Positions 1 through 11,779 are shown, counted from the first letter of the stretch. The stretch is DNA of 64,000 nucleotides from Pseudomonas parafulva (GCF_000800255.1 NZ_CP009747.1:930001-994000), one strand, 5' to 3'. Notes: generated by a model not told the origin, from the letters alone. A program made the numbers and translations.

Positions 1-29
1 TGCTGGCTGCGTTGGCGCGGATCTGACCG

Positions 30-3000
30 ATGCGCCTGAAGTGTATCCGCCTGGCCGGCTTCAAGTCCTTCGTCGACCCCACCACCGTCAACTTCCCCAG
101 CAATATGGCGGCGGTGGTCGGGCCTAACGGCTGCGGCAAGTCCAATATCATCGATGCGGTGCGCTGGGTGATGGGCGAGAGCTCGGCGAAGAATCTGCGC
201 GGCGAATCGATGACCGACGTCATCTTCAATGGCTCCTCCGGCCGCAAGCCGGTCAGCCAGGCCAGCATCGAGCTGGTGTTCGACAACAGCGACAGCACCC
301 TGGTGGGCGAGTACGCCGCCTACGCCGAGATTTCCATTCGCCGCAAGGTCACCCGCGACGCGCAGAACACCTACTACCTCAACGGCACCAAGTGCCGACG
401 CCGCGACATCACCGACATCTTCCTCGGCACCGGTCTGGGTCCGCGCAGCTACTCGATCATCGAGCAGGGCATGATTTCCAAGCTGATCGAGGCCAAGCCC
501 GAGGAACTGCGCAACTTCATCGAAGAGGCGGCGGGCATCTCCAAGTACAAGGAGCGTCGCCGCGAAACCGAGAACCGCATCCGCCGTACCCAGGAAAACC
601 TGGCGCGCCTGACCGACTTGCGCGAAGAGCTCGAACGGCAGCTCGAACGCCTGCACCGCCAGGCCCAGGCGGCCGAGAAGTACCGTGAATACAAAGCCCA
701 GGAACGCCAGCTCAAGGCGCGTCTGTCGGCCTTGCGCTGGCGGGCGCTGGATGAACGCGTGCGCCAGCGCGAAAGCCTCATCGGCGACCAGGAAGTGGCT
801 TTCGAGGCGCTGGTGGCCGAGCAGCGCAACGCCGATGCCAGCATCGAGCGCCTGCGCGACGGTCACCATGAACTCTCCGAGCGCTTCAACCAGGTGCAGG
901 GGCGTTTCTACTCGGTGGCCGGCGATATCGCCCGCGTCGAGCAGAGCATCCAGCATGGTCAGCAGCGCCTGCGCCAGTTGCAGGATGATCTCAAGGAAGC
1001 CGAGCGTACGCGCCTGGAAACCGAGTCGCACCTGGGCCACGACCGCACCTTGCTGGCTACCCTCGGCGAAGAGTTGGCCATGCTCGAACCCGAGCAGGAG
1101 ATGACCCTGGCGGCGGCCGAGGAATCGGCGGCCACGCTCGAGGAAGCCGAGCTCGGCATGCACGGCTGGCAGGCCCAGTGGGACGATTTCAACACCCGTT
1201 CCGCCGAGCCTCGGCGCCAGGCGGAGGTGCAGCAGTCCAAGCTGCAACAGTTGGAAGGCAGCCTTGAGCGGCTGGCCGAACGTCAGCGCAAACTCAGCGA
1301 AGAGGGCGAACAGCTCGGCGCCGATCCACAGGATGCCGCGTTGCTCGAAGTGGCCGAGCAGGTGGCTGACGGCGAGCGACTGCTCGAGGAGCTGCAAGCG
1401 CAGGAGCTGCAGGTGGTCGAAAGCCTGGAGGCGCAGCGCGAAACCTTGCAGCACCTGAGCCAGGATCAGCAGCAACGCCAGGGCGAGCTGCAGCGCCTGG
1501 GCGGTCGGCTGGCGTCGCTGGAGGCCTTGCAGCAAGCGGCGCTGGAGCCAGGCGCTGGGGCGGGCGAGTGGTTGCAGCGCCAGGGGCTGGGCGAGCGGCC
1601 GCGGCTGGCCGAAGGTTTGCGGGTGCAGCCGGGCTGGGAGCTGGCGGTGGAAACCGTCTTGGGCGCCGATTTGCAGGCGGTGTTGGTGGACGATTTGGCC
1701 GAGCTGGATTTTGCTGCCCTGGAGCAGGGTGACCTGCGCTTGCTGGTTGCGGACCAGGGCGGTCGTGCGCAGGCTGTGCCCGGAAGCTTGCTGGACAAGG
1801 TCGAGGGCCGCGGCGACCTGACGCCCTGGCTCGGCCAGATCACCCCGGTCGAAACGCTCGAGCAGGCCCTGGCGCTTCGCGCGACCCTCGGTGACGGCCA
1901 GAGCCTGATCAGCCGCGATGGCTACTGGGTGGGTCGGCATTTTCTGCGGGTCAGTCGCGGCGGCGATGCCGCCGGCGGAGTACTGGCCCGCGGTCAGGAA
2001 ATCGAGCGGCTCGGTCAGGAGCAGCAGGCGTTGCAGGACGCGCTCGCTGAGCTGGAGGCGCAACTGCAAGCGCTACGCGAGCGCCAGCGCAGCCAGGAAG
2101 AGCAGCGCGAGCAATTGCGCCGTCGCAGCCAGGAGGAAAGCCGTGGGCTCGGCGAGGCCAAGGCGCGCCTCTCGGCGGGCCGGGCACGCGCCGAGCAGTT
2201 GGAGCTGCGCCGCCGTCGTTTGCAGGAAGAACTGGCCGAACTTCAGGAGCAGCGTGCGCTGGAGCTCGAACAGTTGGGTGAGGCGCGGCTGGTGCTGCAG
2301 GACGCACTGGACCTCATGGCCCAGGACACCGAACAGCGCGAGCAGTTGCTGGCCCGGCGCGACACCTTGCGCGAAGGTCTTGATCGCGTGCGCCAGGAAG
2401 CCCGGCAGCACAAGGACCATGCTCATCAGCTGGCCGTGCGCCTGGGCTCGCTGCGCGCCCAGCACGACTCCACCCGCCAGGCCCTTGAGCGTCTGGAGCA
2501 GCAGGCGGCGCGCCTGCATGAGCGTCAGGAGCAATTGAGCCTGAACCTGGAGGAGGGCGAGGCACCGCTGGAAGAGCTGCGCCTGAAACTGGAAGAGTTG
2601 CTCGAGCGGCGCATGGGCGTCGATGAAGAAATGCGTCAGGCCCGCCTGCACATGGACGAAGCCGACCGGGAACTGCGCGAGGTCGAGAAGCGTCGAACCC
2701 AGGCCGAGCAGCAGGCGCAGTTGCTGCGCGGGCAACTGGAACAGTCGCGTCTGGAGTCGCAAGGCCTGGACGTGCGCCGCAAGACCTTGCAGGAACAGTT
2801 GCTCGCCGACGGCTACGACCTGAACGGGGTGCTCGCCACCTTGGAGCCCGAGGCCAGCGAGCAGGGCACCGAACAAGAACTGGAGCAGACCGAGGCGCGT
2901 ATCCAGCGCTTGGGGGCGATCAACCTGGCGGCCATCGAAGAATACGAGCAGCAGTCCGAGCGCAAGCGTTACCTCGACGCGCAGAATGCCGACCTAGTCG

Positions 3001-3524
3001 AGGCGCTGGACACGCTGGAGACGGTGATTCGCAAGATCGACAAGGAAACCCGCAGCCGCTTCAAAGAGACCTTTGATCAGATAAATGACGGATTACAGGC
3101 ACTTTTTCCAAAAGTTTTCGGTGGTGGCAGCGCTTATCTGGAACTGACGGGCGAAGATTTACTCGATACAGGGGTGACGATCATGGCGCGTCCCCCGGGC
3201 AAGAAGAACAGCACCATCCATTTGCTGTCCGGCGGCGAGAAAGCACTGACTGCCCTGGCGCTGGTGTTTGCCATCTTCAAGCTCAATCCGGCACCGTTTT
3301 GCATGCTCGACGAAGTCGATGCGCCGCTGGACGATGCCAACGTGGGACGCTACGCCCGCTTGGTCAAGGAAATGAGCGAGACGGTGCAGTTCATCTACAT
3401 TACGCATAACAAGATCGCCATGGAGATGGCCGATCAACTGATGGGGGTCACCATGCATGAGCCTGGTTGTTCACGTCTTGTTGCAGTTGATGTGGAGGAG
3501 GCAATGGCCATGGTTGACGCGTAA
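30..3524 (+). CDS. smc: Chromosome segregation ATPase SMC
   Basis: Structural maintenance of chromosomes protein, 1164 aa, the usual length for the family. It forms the V-shaped dimer that with ScpA/ScpB organises and segregates the nucleoid. The N-terminal ATPase half has a Walker A motif GPNGCGKSN near residues 31-39. A long Glu/Arg/Gln-rich coiled coil (about 170-500) leads to a globular hinge (about 510-650), then a return coiled coil (about 660-1000). The C-terminal ATPase half carries the ABC signature LLSGGEKAL near 1065 and Walker B CMLDEVDAP near 1090. The ATG at 30 begins directly with the conserved MRLK..RLAGFKSF start, so the gene is complete. zipA and ligA follow on the same strand, the usual Pseudomonas order. 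Function is from family knowledge; motifs and length are seen directly. Confidence 0.98.
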   Translation: MRLKCIRLAGFKSFVDPTTVNFPSNMAAVVGPNGCGKSNIIDAVRWVMGESSAKNLRGESMTDVIFNGSSGRKPVSQASIELVFDNSDSTLVGEYAAYAEISIRRKVTRDAQNTYYLNGTKCRRRDITDIFLGTGLGPRSYSIIEQGMISKLIEAKPEELRNFIEEAAGISKYKERRRETENRIRRTQENLARLTDLREELERQLERLHRQAQAAEKYREYKAQERQLKARLSALRWRALDERVRQRESLIGDQEVAFEALVAEQRNADASIERLRDGHHELSERFNQVQGRFYSVAGDIARVEQSIQHGQQRLRQLQDDLKEAERTRLETESHLGHDRTLLATLGEELAMLEPEQEMTLAAAEESAATLEEAELGMHGWQAQWDDFNTRSAEPRRQAEVQQSKLQQLEGSLERLAERQRKLSEEGEQLGADPQDAALLEVAEQVADGERLLEELQAQELQVVESLEAQRETLQHLSQDQQQRQGELQRLGGRLASLEALQQAALEPGAGAGEWLQRQGLGERPRLAEGLRVQPGWELAVETVLGADLQAVLVDDLAELDFAALEQGDLRLLVADQGGRAQAVPGSLLDKVEGRGDLTPWLGQITPVETLEQALALRATLGDGQSLISRDGYWVGRHFLRVSRGGDAAGGVLARGQEIERLGQEQQALQDALAELEAQLQALRERQRSQEEQREQLRRRSQEESRGLGEAKARLSAGRARAEQLELRRRRLQEELAELQEQRALELEQLGEARLVLQDALDLMAQDTEQREQLLARRDTLREGLDRVRQEARQHKDHAHQLAVRLGSLRAQHDSTRQALERLEQQAARLHERQEQLSLNLEEGEAPLEELRLKLEELLERRMGVDEEMRQARLHMDEADRELREVEKRRTQAEQQAQLLRGQLEQSRLESQGLDVRRKTLQEQLLADGYDLNGVLATLEPEASEQGTEQELEQTEARIQRLGAINLAAIEEYEQQSERKRYLDAQNADLVEALDTLETVIRKIDKETRSRFKETFDQINDGLQALFPKVFGGGSAYLELTGEDLLDTGVTIMARPPGKKNSTIHLLSGGEKALTALALVFAIFKLNPAPFCMLDEVDAPLDDANVGRYARLVKEMSETVQFIYITHNKIAMEMADQLMGVTMHEPGCSRLVAVDVEEAMAMVDA

Positions 3525-3728
3525 TGCGCGAAGATTGGCCGGTATTCGTAGGGAAATGCGCCTTACAGGTGCGACAGACGGTGTAAAGTTGCCGGTGGTC
3601 GTGCTAGCTTAACGTCACTCGTTTTGCGCGTGGGTAAAACGCCTGTCAGAACATAGAGTTGGCGCCACGTGTTAAAGGGCTTTCAAGCCTTTGTTTTCAA
3701 GCATATTTCTATAGAGGCACGGGATTAC

Positions 3729-4613
3729 ATGGAAATCGGTCTGCGCGAGTGGCTGATCCTCATCGGCATCATTGTCATCGCCGGTATTCTTTTCGACGGC
3801 TGGCGCCGCATGCGCGGCGGCAAGGGCAAGTTGAAGTTCCGTCTGGATCGCAGCTATTCCAACGTCGCGGACGACGAGGGCAGCGCCGAGGTGCTGGGCC
3901 CTGCGCGCGTCCTGGATACGCACAAAGAACCTGAACTGGACGAGACCGACCTGCCGTCGATGAGCGCGCCGTCCCGTGAGCGCGAGCGTGAAGCCAAGCC
4001 GGCCAAGGCCGCCAAGCGCGGCAAACGCGCCGCCAGCGACGCGCCTGCCGCCGACCTGAAGCTCTCCGCCGAGCCGCGCGAACCCGACCTGTTCGCCGAC
4101 GAGGGCGACCACTACAGCGCCGATACCAGTCGCAACAGCGGATTCGCCACCAGCAACAACGCGGCCAAGGAGCTGCCACCGGTCGAGGAAGTGCTGGTGA
4201 TCAGCGTCATTTCCCGTGACGAAGGCGGTTTCAAGGGTCCTGCGTTGCTGCAGAACATCCTCGAAAGCGGCTTGCGCTTCGGCGAAATGGACATCTTCCA
4301 CCGCCACGAAAGCATGGCCGGTCACGGCGAAGTGCTGTTCTCCATGGCCAACGCGGTCAAGCCGGGCATTTTCGACCTGGACGACATCGACCATTTCAGC
4401 ACCCGTGCGGTGAGCTTCTTCCTCGGTCTGCCAGGCCCACGCCATCCGAAGCAGGCGTTCGACGTGATGGTCGCTGCCGCACGCAAGCTGGCTCACGAAC
4501 TGGACGGCGAGCTCAAGGACGATCAACGCAGCGTGCTGACGGCGCAGACCATCGAGCACTACCGTCAGCGCATCGTCGAGTTCGAGCGCCGCGCGCTGAC
4601 CCAGAAACGCTGA
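3729..4613 (+). CDS. zipA: Cell division protein ZipA
   Basis: Bitopic inner-membrane protein that tethers FtsZ polymers to the membrane at the division site. At 294 aa it has the ZipA layout: an N-terminal anchor (about residues 6-24, rich in L/I/V), a short basic stretch (RRMRGGKGK), a charged Ala/Lys/Glu/Pro linker (about 60-150), and a C-terminal FtsZ-binding domain (about 155-294, from [16 protein letters not shown]). The ATG at 3729 puts the anchor at the extreme N terminus and has GAGG about 11 nt upstream. An in-frame upstream start (3669) would add 20 residues before the anchor and is less likely. It lies between smc and ligA, as in other pseudomonads. Confidence 0.95.
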   Translation: MEIGLREWLILIGIIVIAGILFDGWRRMRGGKGKLKFRLDRSYSNVADDEGSAEVLGPARVLDTHKEPELDETDLPSMSAPSREREREAKPAKAAKRGKRAASDAPAADLKLSAEPREPDLFADEGDHYSADTSRNSGFATSNNAAKELPPVEEVLVISVISRDEGGFKGPALLQNILESGLRFGEMDIFHRHESMAGHGEVLFSMANAVKPGIFDLDDIDHFSTRAVSFFLGLPGPRHPKQAFDVMVAAARKLAHELDGELKDDQRSVLTAQTIEHYRQRIVEFERRALTQKR

Positions 4614-4626
4614 AACACCCAGACTC

Positions 4627-4705
4627 AAGAGCAGCCCATGGGGATTGCGGGTCGGTTCGGGAGACACCACGTCTCCCTGACCCCCACATGACCCAGGCTG
4701 CTCTT
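4627..4705 (+). terminator. Nested palindromes between zipA and ligA
   Basis: The 115-bp gap holds a 10-bp inverted repeat, AAGAGCAGCC (4627-4636) with GGCTGCTCTT (4696-4705), followed by a pyrimidine-rich run (ttgcttttcc). Inside its loop is a second perfect stem, GGGAGAC (4659-4665) with GTCTCCC (4671-4677), extended by GGGTC/GACCC. This could be a partial terminator or attenuator after zipA, or a processing site. Only the symmetry is seen; the role is inferred. Confidence 0.5.
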
Positions 4706-4725
4706 TTGCTTTTCCAGAGACCTGA

Positions 4726-7059
<2,334 letters not shown>

Positions 7060-7136
7060 GGGTGACGCACGCCTGCGCGGACCTTGCTTGAATCGTCAAG
7101 TCATTGAGAAATGATGGGTTTTTTCACCCGCAACGG

Positions 7137-7164
7137 TTGTAACTTCCTCACGTAACGGTACAAT
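7137..7164 (+). promoter_or_regulatory. Probable sigma-70 promoter of ffs
   Basis: TTGTAA (7137-7142), a 16-bp spacer and TACAAT (7159-7164) lie just upstream of the SRP RNA gene. The mature RNA 5' end is expected about 30 nt further on, so a short leader would be trimmed. Inferred from sequence match and position only. Confidence 0.6.
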
Positions 7165-7196
7165 GGCGCGGCTCGTCACCTGATGAGCTGCGTTAT

Positions 7197-7309
7197 GGTG
7201 GCCCCACCGGTCCCCCCGCATTGATTACCCGTTAACCTGGTCAGGCCCGGAAGGGAGCAGCCACAGCGGGAACATCGAGTGCCGGGGTGTGGCTGGTGGG
7301 GCCGCCACC
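7197..7309 (+). ncRNA. ffs: 4.5S signal recognition particle RNA
   Basis: Bacterial small SRP RNA that binds Ffh and directs nascent inner-membrane proteins to FtsY. The 113-nt segment closes on itself: GGTGGCCCCACC at the 5' end pairs with GGTGGGGCCgCCACC at the 3' end with one bulge. The apical part carries the conserved SRP segment TCAGGCCCGGAAGGGAGCAG with the GGAA tetraloop, the main Ffh-binding site. A TTTCT run follows the closing stem and may terminate transcription. The 3' 73 nt are part of a 78-bp direct repeat found again at 18898-18975. Confidence 0.96.
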
Positions 7310-7314
7310 TTTCT
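7237..7314 (+). repeat. attL-like direct repeat (ffs 3' end)
   Basis: Seventy-eight bases, from CTGGTCAGG through CCACCTTTCT, are identical to 18898-18975. The match stops sharply on both sides (upstream gttaac versus gcgatc, downstream ata versus gta). Here the repeat completes an intact ffs, so this is the junction where the element restored the RNA gene. Identity was read base by base; the att-site role is inferred. Confidence 0.85.
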
Positions 7315-7590
7315 ATAAGTCCTTAATTCTAGGGGCTTTCTTCGCAAGATCTCTAAGCATGACAGCGTTTAGGTACACCTTGTGGTGCACTGTGCTGGTG
7401 ATCTTACATTGATCATTAACCTCTCACCATTAAAGCCGTTTAGGTTGAATCGCCATTGACTGGTTGCTGTGGCTGAGTGGTGGATGCGAAAGCCTATTGT
7501 GGTCTTGGCGCTCGGCAATTTTCGAATCCTAACCTCTTCGCCCTATCTAGAAAACCCTTTTAATTAAACGAGTTACTTGGTTTTTTCTGT

Positions 7591-7986
7591 TTAGGTCGTA
7601 CTACTCGATTCAGCAGGTTCAGCGGGGCTTTCCTCAAGATAGAGGCGATTGAGCAGTACACCGCACGCACGCAGCGAGTTCTGAAGCTCCACCGTTCCTT
7701 CCAGTGCCTCTCGGACCCAGCACGTTGGGTAATCTTTCTCCTGGTGCCTAAAGCCCTCGACCCTGTCGCCCCTGTTTTCATCTATGAAAGAAATCGACGC
7801 ATTGTGAACGACAAGTTGATGATGCTTGATCATGTTCATGAAGGCGTGTGTGTATCCAAACCACTCTGAGGTGAGAGCGTCCTTCAGGCGATCTTTAAGT
7901 TCTCCGACCCGAAGGACTGCTTGCACATCGTGGATATAGAATTTTTTTCTCAGTGGCGCGGTTGGTACCACAAGACCGCGTAGCAA
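7591..7986 (-). CDS. Hypothetical protein, probably a C-terminal fragment
   Basis: Open frame of up to 131 aa from a TTG; no family recognised. No ATG exists before FMNM near residue 50, and the frame is closed by a stop only five codons upstream of the TTG. That pattern fits a protein whose 5' end has been lost rather than a complete gene. It ends in an Ala/Glu/Pro/Ser-rich tail (EESPAEPAESSSTT). Base composition is lower in G+C than the core genes. It sits next to the transposase remnant at 8056-8172, which may mark the break. Existence as an expressed gene is doubtful. Confidence 0.35.
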   Translation of the reverse strand: MLRGLVVPTAPLRKKFYIHDVQAVLRVGELKDRLKDALTSEWFGYTHAFMNMIKHHQLVVHNASISFIDENRGDRVEGFRHQEKDYPTCWVREALEGTVELQNSLRACGVLLNRLYLEESPAEPAESSSTT

Positions 7987-8055
7987 CTGCCCGAAGCTGT
8001 CTTACGAGTTGCGGGTGATTGCAATACAGGCAATTAGGTTGGCTTCGCTGATTAA

Positions 8056-8172
8056 GCTCGCTTGCGCCGAATCGTCACGCGCTTCGACAAGCTCGCAAAA
8101 AGTTATGCCGCAATGGTCTCGCTGGCCTATGTCATGCGGTGTATGCGACGGTATTTTTCAGGCAGAGCCTAA
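8056..8172 (+). pseudogene. IS5-type transposase, C-terminal remnant
   Basis: Reading from 8056, the frame gives RLRRIVTRFDKLAKSYAAMV and then SLAYVMRCMRRYF, ending at TAA 8170-8172. This RR.V.R.(D/E)K.A..(Y/F).AM..LA pattern is the typical C-terminus of IS5-family DDE transposases. An in-frame stop lies immediately upstream, and no N-terminal part or catalytic residues are present. Only about 38 codons survive, so this is a scar of an insertion sequence. Family assignment rests on this short motif. Confidence 0.6.
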
Positions 8173-8214
8173 ACCCCTATTGTTCGCTCTCTATGAGCAA
8201 GCCAGTGTCGGCTG

Positions 8215-9105
8215 CGGGGGAGCACCGAGTTTGTGGACTCACCCGGCCGATGAACGCCTGGCCGCCAACCCATTCGCATGTTGGGCGAACCAGGCGTGTA
8301 TCGCCGACCAGGCCAATCTCGACATGCTGTTTTTTGCCGATGTATTGGGCTTCTACGAGGTGTTTGGCGGCAACGCCGAGGCACAGTGAAATGGGCGGTC
8401 GAAGCGCCTGCCAACGACCCACTGATGATCATTCCGGGTCTGGCTGCCATCACCCAGCACCTCGCATTCGGCGCGACTGTTTCCACGACTTACGAACAGC
8501 CGTTCAGCCATGCCCGACGGTTCAGTACCCTTGATCACATGACCAATGGGCGAATCGGCTGGAACATCGTCACCTCTTATCTATCGAGTGCAGCGCGCAA
8601 CTTTGGACTGGAGCAGATGATCAAGCATGGCGATCGGTACGAACGCGCCGAGGAATTCATGGACGTGGTCTATAAGCTCTGGGAGGGCAGTTGGGCGGAC
8701 GACGCCGTAGTTGCAAACAAAGCCCGCTAGGTATATGCGCAAGGTCATCGTGTGAAACCGATCAATCACATGGGTGAGCGTTATCGTGTGGCTGGCCCCC
8801 ATCTGACTGCGCCGTCGCCACAGCGCACGCCGTTGCTGATCCAGGCTGGCTGGTCGGGTCGAGGGCGCGAGTTCGCAGCCAAGCAGGCTGAACTGATATT
8901 CATCTCGTACATGGTGCGCCCCGATGGCAGCGGCAAGCCATTAACTGCAGGAGATGTCAGGCGGCGCTTTGCCAGCGTCACGCGTGGCACGGACCTGATC
9001 CTGGTCGGCACGCCTGCGCAGGTGGCTGACCGCATTGAAGGGCATGCTGAGGTTATTCAGGCCTGTTTCACTGAGCCGTTTTGCGTGCCGATGGCTTCGG
9101 TTTTG
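8215..9105 (+). pseudogene. Broken luciferase-like FMN monooxygenase (NtaA/DszA type)
   Basis: Pieces of one flavin-dependent monooxygenase lie in successive frames. SLWTHPADERL and LDMLFFADVLGFYEVFGG are read to the stop near 8389. The next piece, from KWAVEAPANDPLM through STLDHMTNGRIGWNIVTSYL to YKLWEGSWADDAV, is read to a stop near 8730. A third, from GERYRVAGPHLTAPSPQRTP through RGREFAAKQAELIF to GTPAQVADRIE, is read from 8752. The last piece jumps from the middle of the enzyme to LTAGDVRRRFASV, implying an internal deletion. The family (about 440-450 aa, two-component with an FMN reductase) oxidises nitrilotriacetate, dibenzothiophene sulfone and similar compounds. At least two frameshifts and a deletion make this non-functional. 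Confidence 0.85.
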
Positions 9106-9175
9106 CAGGTAGAATTTGTGGCTCTGTTCGGGGGCGTTCTCGCTCTCTTCAACCTCAAATGTGTAAGGCTTGCGT

Positions 9176-10126
9176 ATGGATCTGCGTCAACTCGAAGCTT
9201 TTGCCGCTGTCATGTCTGCCGGTAGTGTCACCGCTGCTGGGAAAATGCTTGGGCGCTCACAGCCTTCGGTCACTCGGGCCATTCAGGAGTTGGAACTGGA
9301 GCTGGGCTTTGCCCTGTTCGAGCGCAGCGGGCCAAAAGTCACCCCGACCCAAAAGGCGTTCATGATGTACGGCGAGGTGGAGAGCGCGCTGCTGGGCATC
9401 CGTAATATACGGCAGCACGCACTGCAGATCGCCGCCGAGGAAAATCGCCAGATCAAACTGGTGGCGATCTCGGCGCTGGCCTCGGGGTTGCTTCCGGCGG
9501 CACTTGCCCGACTGCCCGAGTCCCTGCGCCCACGGCAGATCCAGTTGCAAAGCATGTCGCCTGAAAACGTGGTGCAGGCAGTTCTGTCCAAAACCATGGA
9601 CTTGGGTGCGGTAAGCCTGCCGCTGGAGCACCGTGGCTTGGACATCCATTGGATCGGCGAGGCCCCTTGTGTGGCGGTGTTACCGGTTGACTCGCCGTTG
9701 GCCAGCCAAGCTCGACTGTCAATGGAATTGCTGGCGGGCCAGACCCTGGTGACCATGGCGAACCCGTACCGTTTTCGTCGGCGTATCGACAAGGCTTTCG
9801 CCGATGCCGGTTATGGCACGCCGCACATGCTCGACAGCAATACATCTCTGGTCGCAATGCAGATGGCCAGGGCAGGGCTGGGTATCGCTCTGGTCGATCC
9901 GTTCACCGCGCATGGCGTGCCGGTGGAGGGGGTGGTGGTGCGGCCTATTGCCTGCAATATTCCGTTTTTCTTCGGCTTGATCTCGGCTTTTGCCAGTCCT
10001 TTATCGGATGTGGCACGCGCGCTGGTCGATGAGGTGGCGCAGACGGCTAGGCGGCTGCTGCCTGAGATGGCCCTGCACGAGGCCAGCGCACATGACGCGC
10101 TGCTGCAAAGTATTTACGCTGAATAA
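9176..10126 (+). CDS. LysR-family transcriptional regulator
   Basis: 316 aa, a normal LysR length. The N-terminal winged helix-turn-helix (residues about 3-62, MDLRQLEAFAAVMSAGSVTA through SQPSVTRAIQELE and LFERSG) is typical, followed by a linker helix and a periplasmic-binding-like effector domain (about 90-300). ATG 9176 has TAAGG 7 nt upstream; an in-frame TTG two codons earlier is possible but has no better site. It lies on the same strand as the monooxygenase/ABC operon, about 190 bp upstream, and is the only regulator in the island, so it probably controls that operon. The inducer is unknown. The A+T-rich gap downstream may hold its operator. Confidence 0.93.
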   Translation: MDLRQLEAFAAVMSAGSVTAAGKMLGRSQPSVTRAIQELELELGFALFERSGPKVTPTQKAFMMYGEVESALLGIRNIRQHALQIAAEENRQIKLVAISALASGLLPAALARLPESLRPRQIQLQSMSPENVVQAVLSKTMDLGAVSLPLEHRGLDIHWIGEAPCVAVLPVDSPLASQARLSMELLAGQTLVTMANPYRFRRRIDKAFADAGYGTPHMLDSNTSLVAMQMARAGLGIALVDPFTAHGVPVEGVVVRPIACNIPFFFGLISAFASPLSDVARALVDEVAQTARRLLPEMALHEASAHDALLQSIYAE

Positions 10127-10139
10127 CTCCTCCTAAATT

Positions 10140-10168
10140 CAAAAAAGTTATTTAAGTATGCTTTTTTG
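10140..10168 (+). promoter_or_regulatory. Inverted repeat in the lysR-operon gap
   Basis: CAAAAAAG (10140-10147) and CTTTTTTG (10161-10168) form perfect 8-bp arms around a 13-bp A+T-rich loop, just after the LysR stop. It could be a LysR-type T-N11-A operator or a weak terminator. The rest of the gap to 10318 is A+T-rich and holds no gene. Only the symmetry is observed. Confidence 0.4.
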
Positions 10169-10318
10169 AGCATTGCGAGAATAAAAAGTGCCTCTTACTA
10201 TTCTGTTTTCGCATTCAATGGCTTAATGAATTCACATTTTTCGCCTTTTGGGTGCTCAACGACATGATCTGAATCAGGATCCGGCCCTTTCCCGACCGTC
10301 ACCCGAGTACGAAGCCCC

Positions 10319-11779
10319 ATGTCCGAAGTGAACGCCCCCGCAGGCCTTACTGCCCTGGAAACCCGCCTGCGCGAGGATCTGGCCTGGCTAGACCTGCCCG
10401 CCAGCCCCTGGGTTAAGCCCCGTGTCAGCGACGGTGAAGCGGTGCTGGAGGTGGCGATCATCGGCGGCGGCATGGCCGGCCTGGCGCTGGCCGCAGAGTT
10501 GCGCCACCAGGGCGTGGCGGCGGTTATCCTCGATCAGGCGCCGGCAGGTTTCGAAGGGCCGTGGGCCACCACCGCGCGGATGCAGACGCTGCGCTCGCCC
10601 AAGCAACTGACCGGCCCCGCGCTGGGCCTGCCGGCGCTGACCTTCCGCGCCTGGTACCAGGCGCAGTTCGGCGCCGAGGGCTGGGCGGCTCTGGACAAGA
10701 TCCCGCGCCTGCAATGGGCAGAATACCTGCGCTGGTACCGCAAGGTGCTGGGGCTCGAGGTGCGCAACCAGCACCGCGTCAGCCGCGTCACGCCGCGCGC
10801 CGACGGGCTGGTGGCACTTGAGGTGCAAAGCAACGGCCGCACCCAGCATCTGCGCGCCCGGCACGTGGTGCTGGCCACCGGACGCGACGGCCTGGGCGGG
10901 CCCTGGGTGCCGGAATTCGCCCGCGGCCTGGCGCCCGAGTTGTGGGCGCATTCGGCCGATGGCCTGCAGGATGCCTGGTTCGAAGGCAAGCGCGTGGTGG
11001 TGATCGGCGGCGGCGCCTCGGCCATGGACAGCGCGGCCACCGCCCTGGAGGCCGGTGCGCTGCAGGTCGACTTGCTGATTCGTCGGGCGGACCTACCGCG
11101 CATCAACAAGGGCAAGGGCGCCGGCAACCCCGGCATGACCCATGGCTACTGGCGCCTGCCGGACGCCTGGAAATGGCGTATCCGCAACTACCTCAACACC
11201 CAGCAGGTGCCGCCGCCACGGGGCAGCACACTGCGCGTGTCGGCCTCGCCCAATGCACGTTTTCTGCTGCAAAGCCCGGTGCTGTCGGTAGCCGTCAACC
11301 CCGCCGGCGGCCTGTGGGTGAATACCCCGCAGGCCCGCCTTGACGCCGATTTTCTGGTGTTCGCCACAGGTTTTCGCACCGACTTCAGCCTGCGCCCGGA
11401 GTTCGCCGCGTTCGCCCCGCAAATTCGCGTATGGGGTGACCGCTACCAGGCGCCGGCCGGCGAAGAGGACGCCGAGCTTGCCGAGCTGCCCGACCTTGGC
11501 AGCAGCTTCGAATTCCAGGAGAAAACCCTGGGCGCCTGCCCAGGCATTGGCCAGATCCATTGCTTCAGCTACCCGGCAGCACTGAGCTACGGCGCGGTGT
11601 CCGGGGACATCCCGGCCATCAGCGAGGGCGCCAAGCGGCTTGCCCATGCCCTGATCGGGCGGCTGTTCAACGACGACATCGAGCAGCACTTCGAGGCCAT
11701 GCGCAACTACGCCGAGCCCGAGCTGCTGGGTGATGAGTGGGTCGCCGGCGAGCCCTCCGCCGCCGAGCGGCAAGCATGA
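10319..11779 (+). CDS. FAD/NAD(P)-binding monooxygenase-like oxidoreductase
   Basis: 486 aa with two Rossmann dinucleotide folds. The first, VAIIGGGMAGLALAAEL near residue 43, binds FAD; the second, VVVIGGGASAMDSAATALEAG near 223, fits NAD(P)H. This is the layout of class B flavoprotein monooxygenases and related pyridine-nucleotide oxidoreductases. ATG 10319 is preceded by only a weak GAAG. Its stop overlaps the next start by 4 bp (ATGA at 11776-11779), so it is translationally coupled to the permease genes and very likely works on the imported compound. Substrate unknown. In related clusters this protein accompanies a luciferase-like monooxygenase, which here is broken upstream. Confidence 0.85.
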   Translation: MSEVNAPAGLTALETRLREDLAWLDLPASPWVKPRVSDGEAVLEVAIIGGGMAGLALAAELRHQGVAAVILDQAPAGFEGPWATTARMQTLRSPKQLTGPALGLPALTFRAWYQAQFGAEGWAALDKIPRLQWAEYLRWYRKVLGLEVRNQHRVSRVTPRADGLVALEVQSNGRTQHLRARHVVLATGRDGLGGPWVPEFARGLAPELWAHSADGLQDAWFEGKRVVVIGGGASAMDSAATALEAGALQVDLLIRRADLPRINKGKGAGNPGMTHGYWRLPDAWKWRIRNYLNTQQVPPPRGSTLRVSASPNARFLLQSPVLSVAVNPAGGLWVNTPQARLDADFLVFATGFRTDFSLRPEFAAFAPQIRVWGDRYQAPAGEEDAELAELPDLGSSFEFQEKTLGACPGIGQIHCFSYPAALSYGAVSGDIPAISEGAKRLAHALIGRLFNDDIEQHFEAMRNYAEPELLGDEWVAGEPSAAERQA

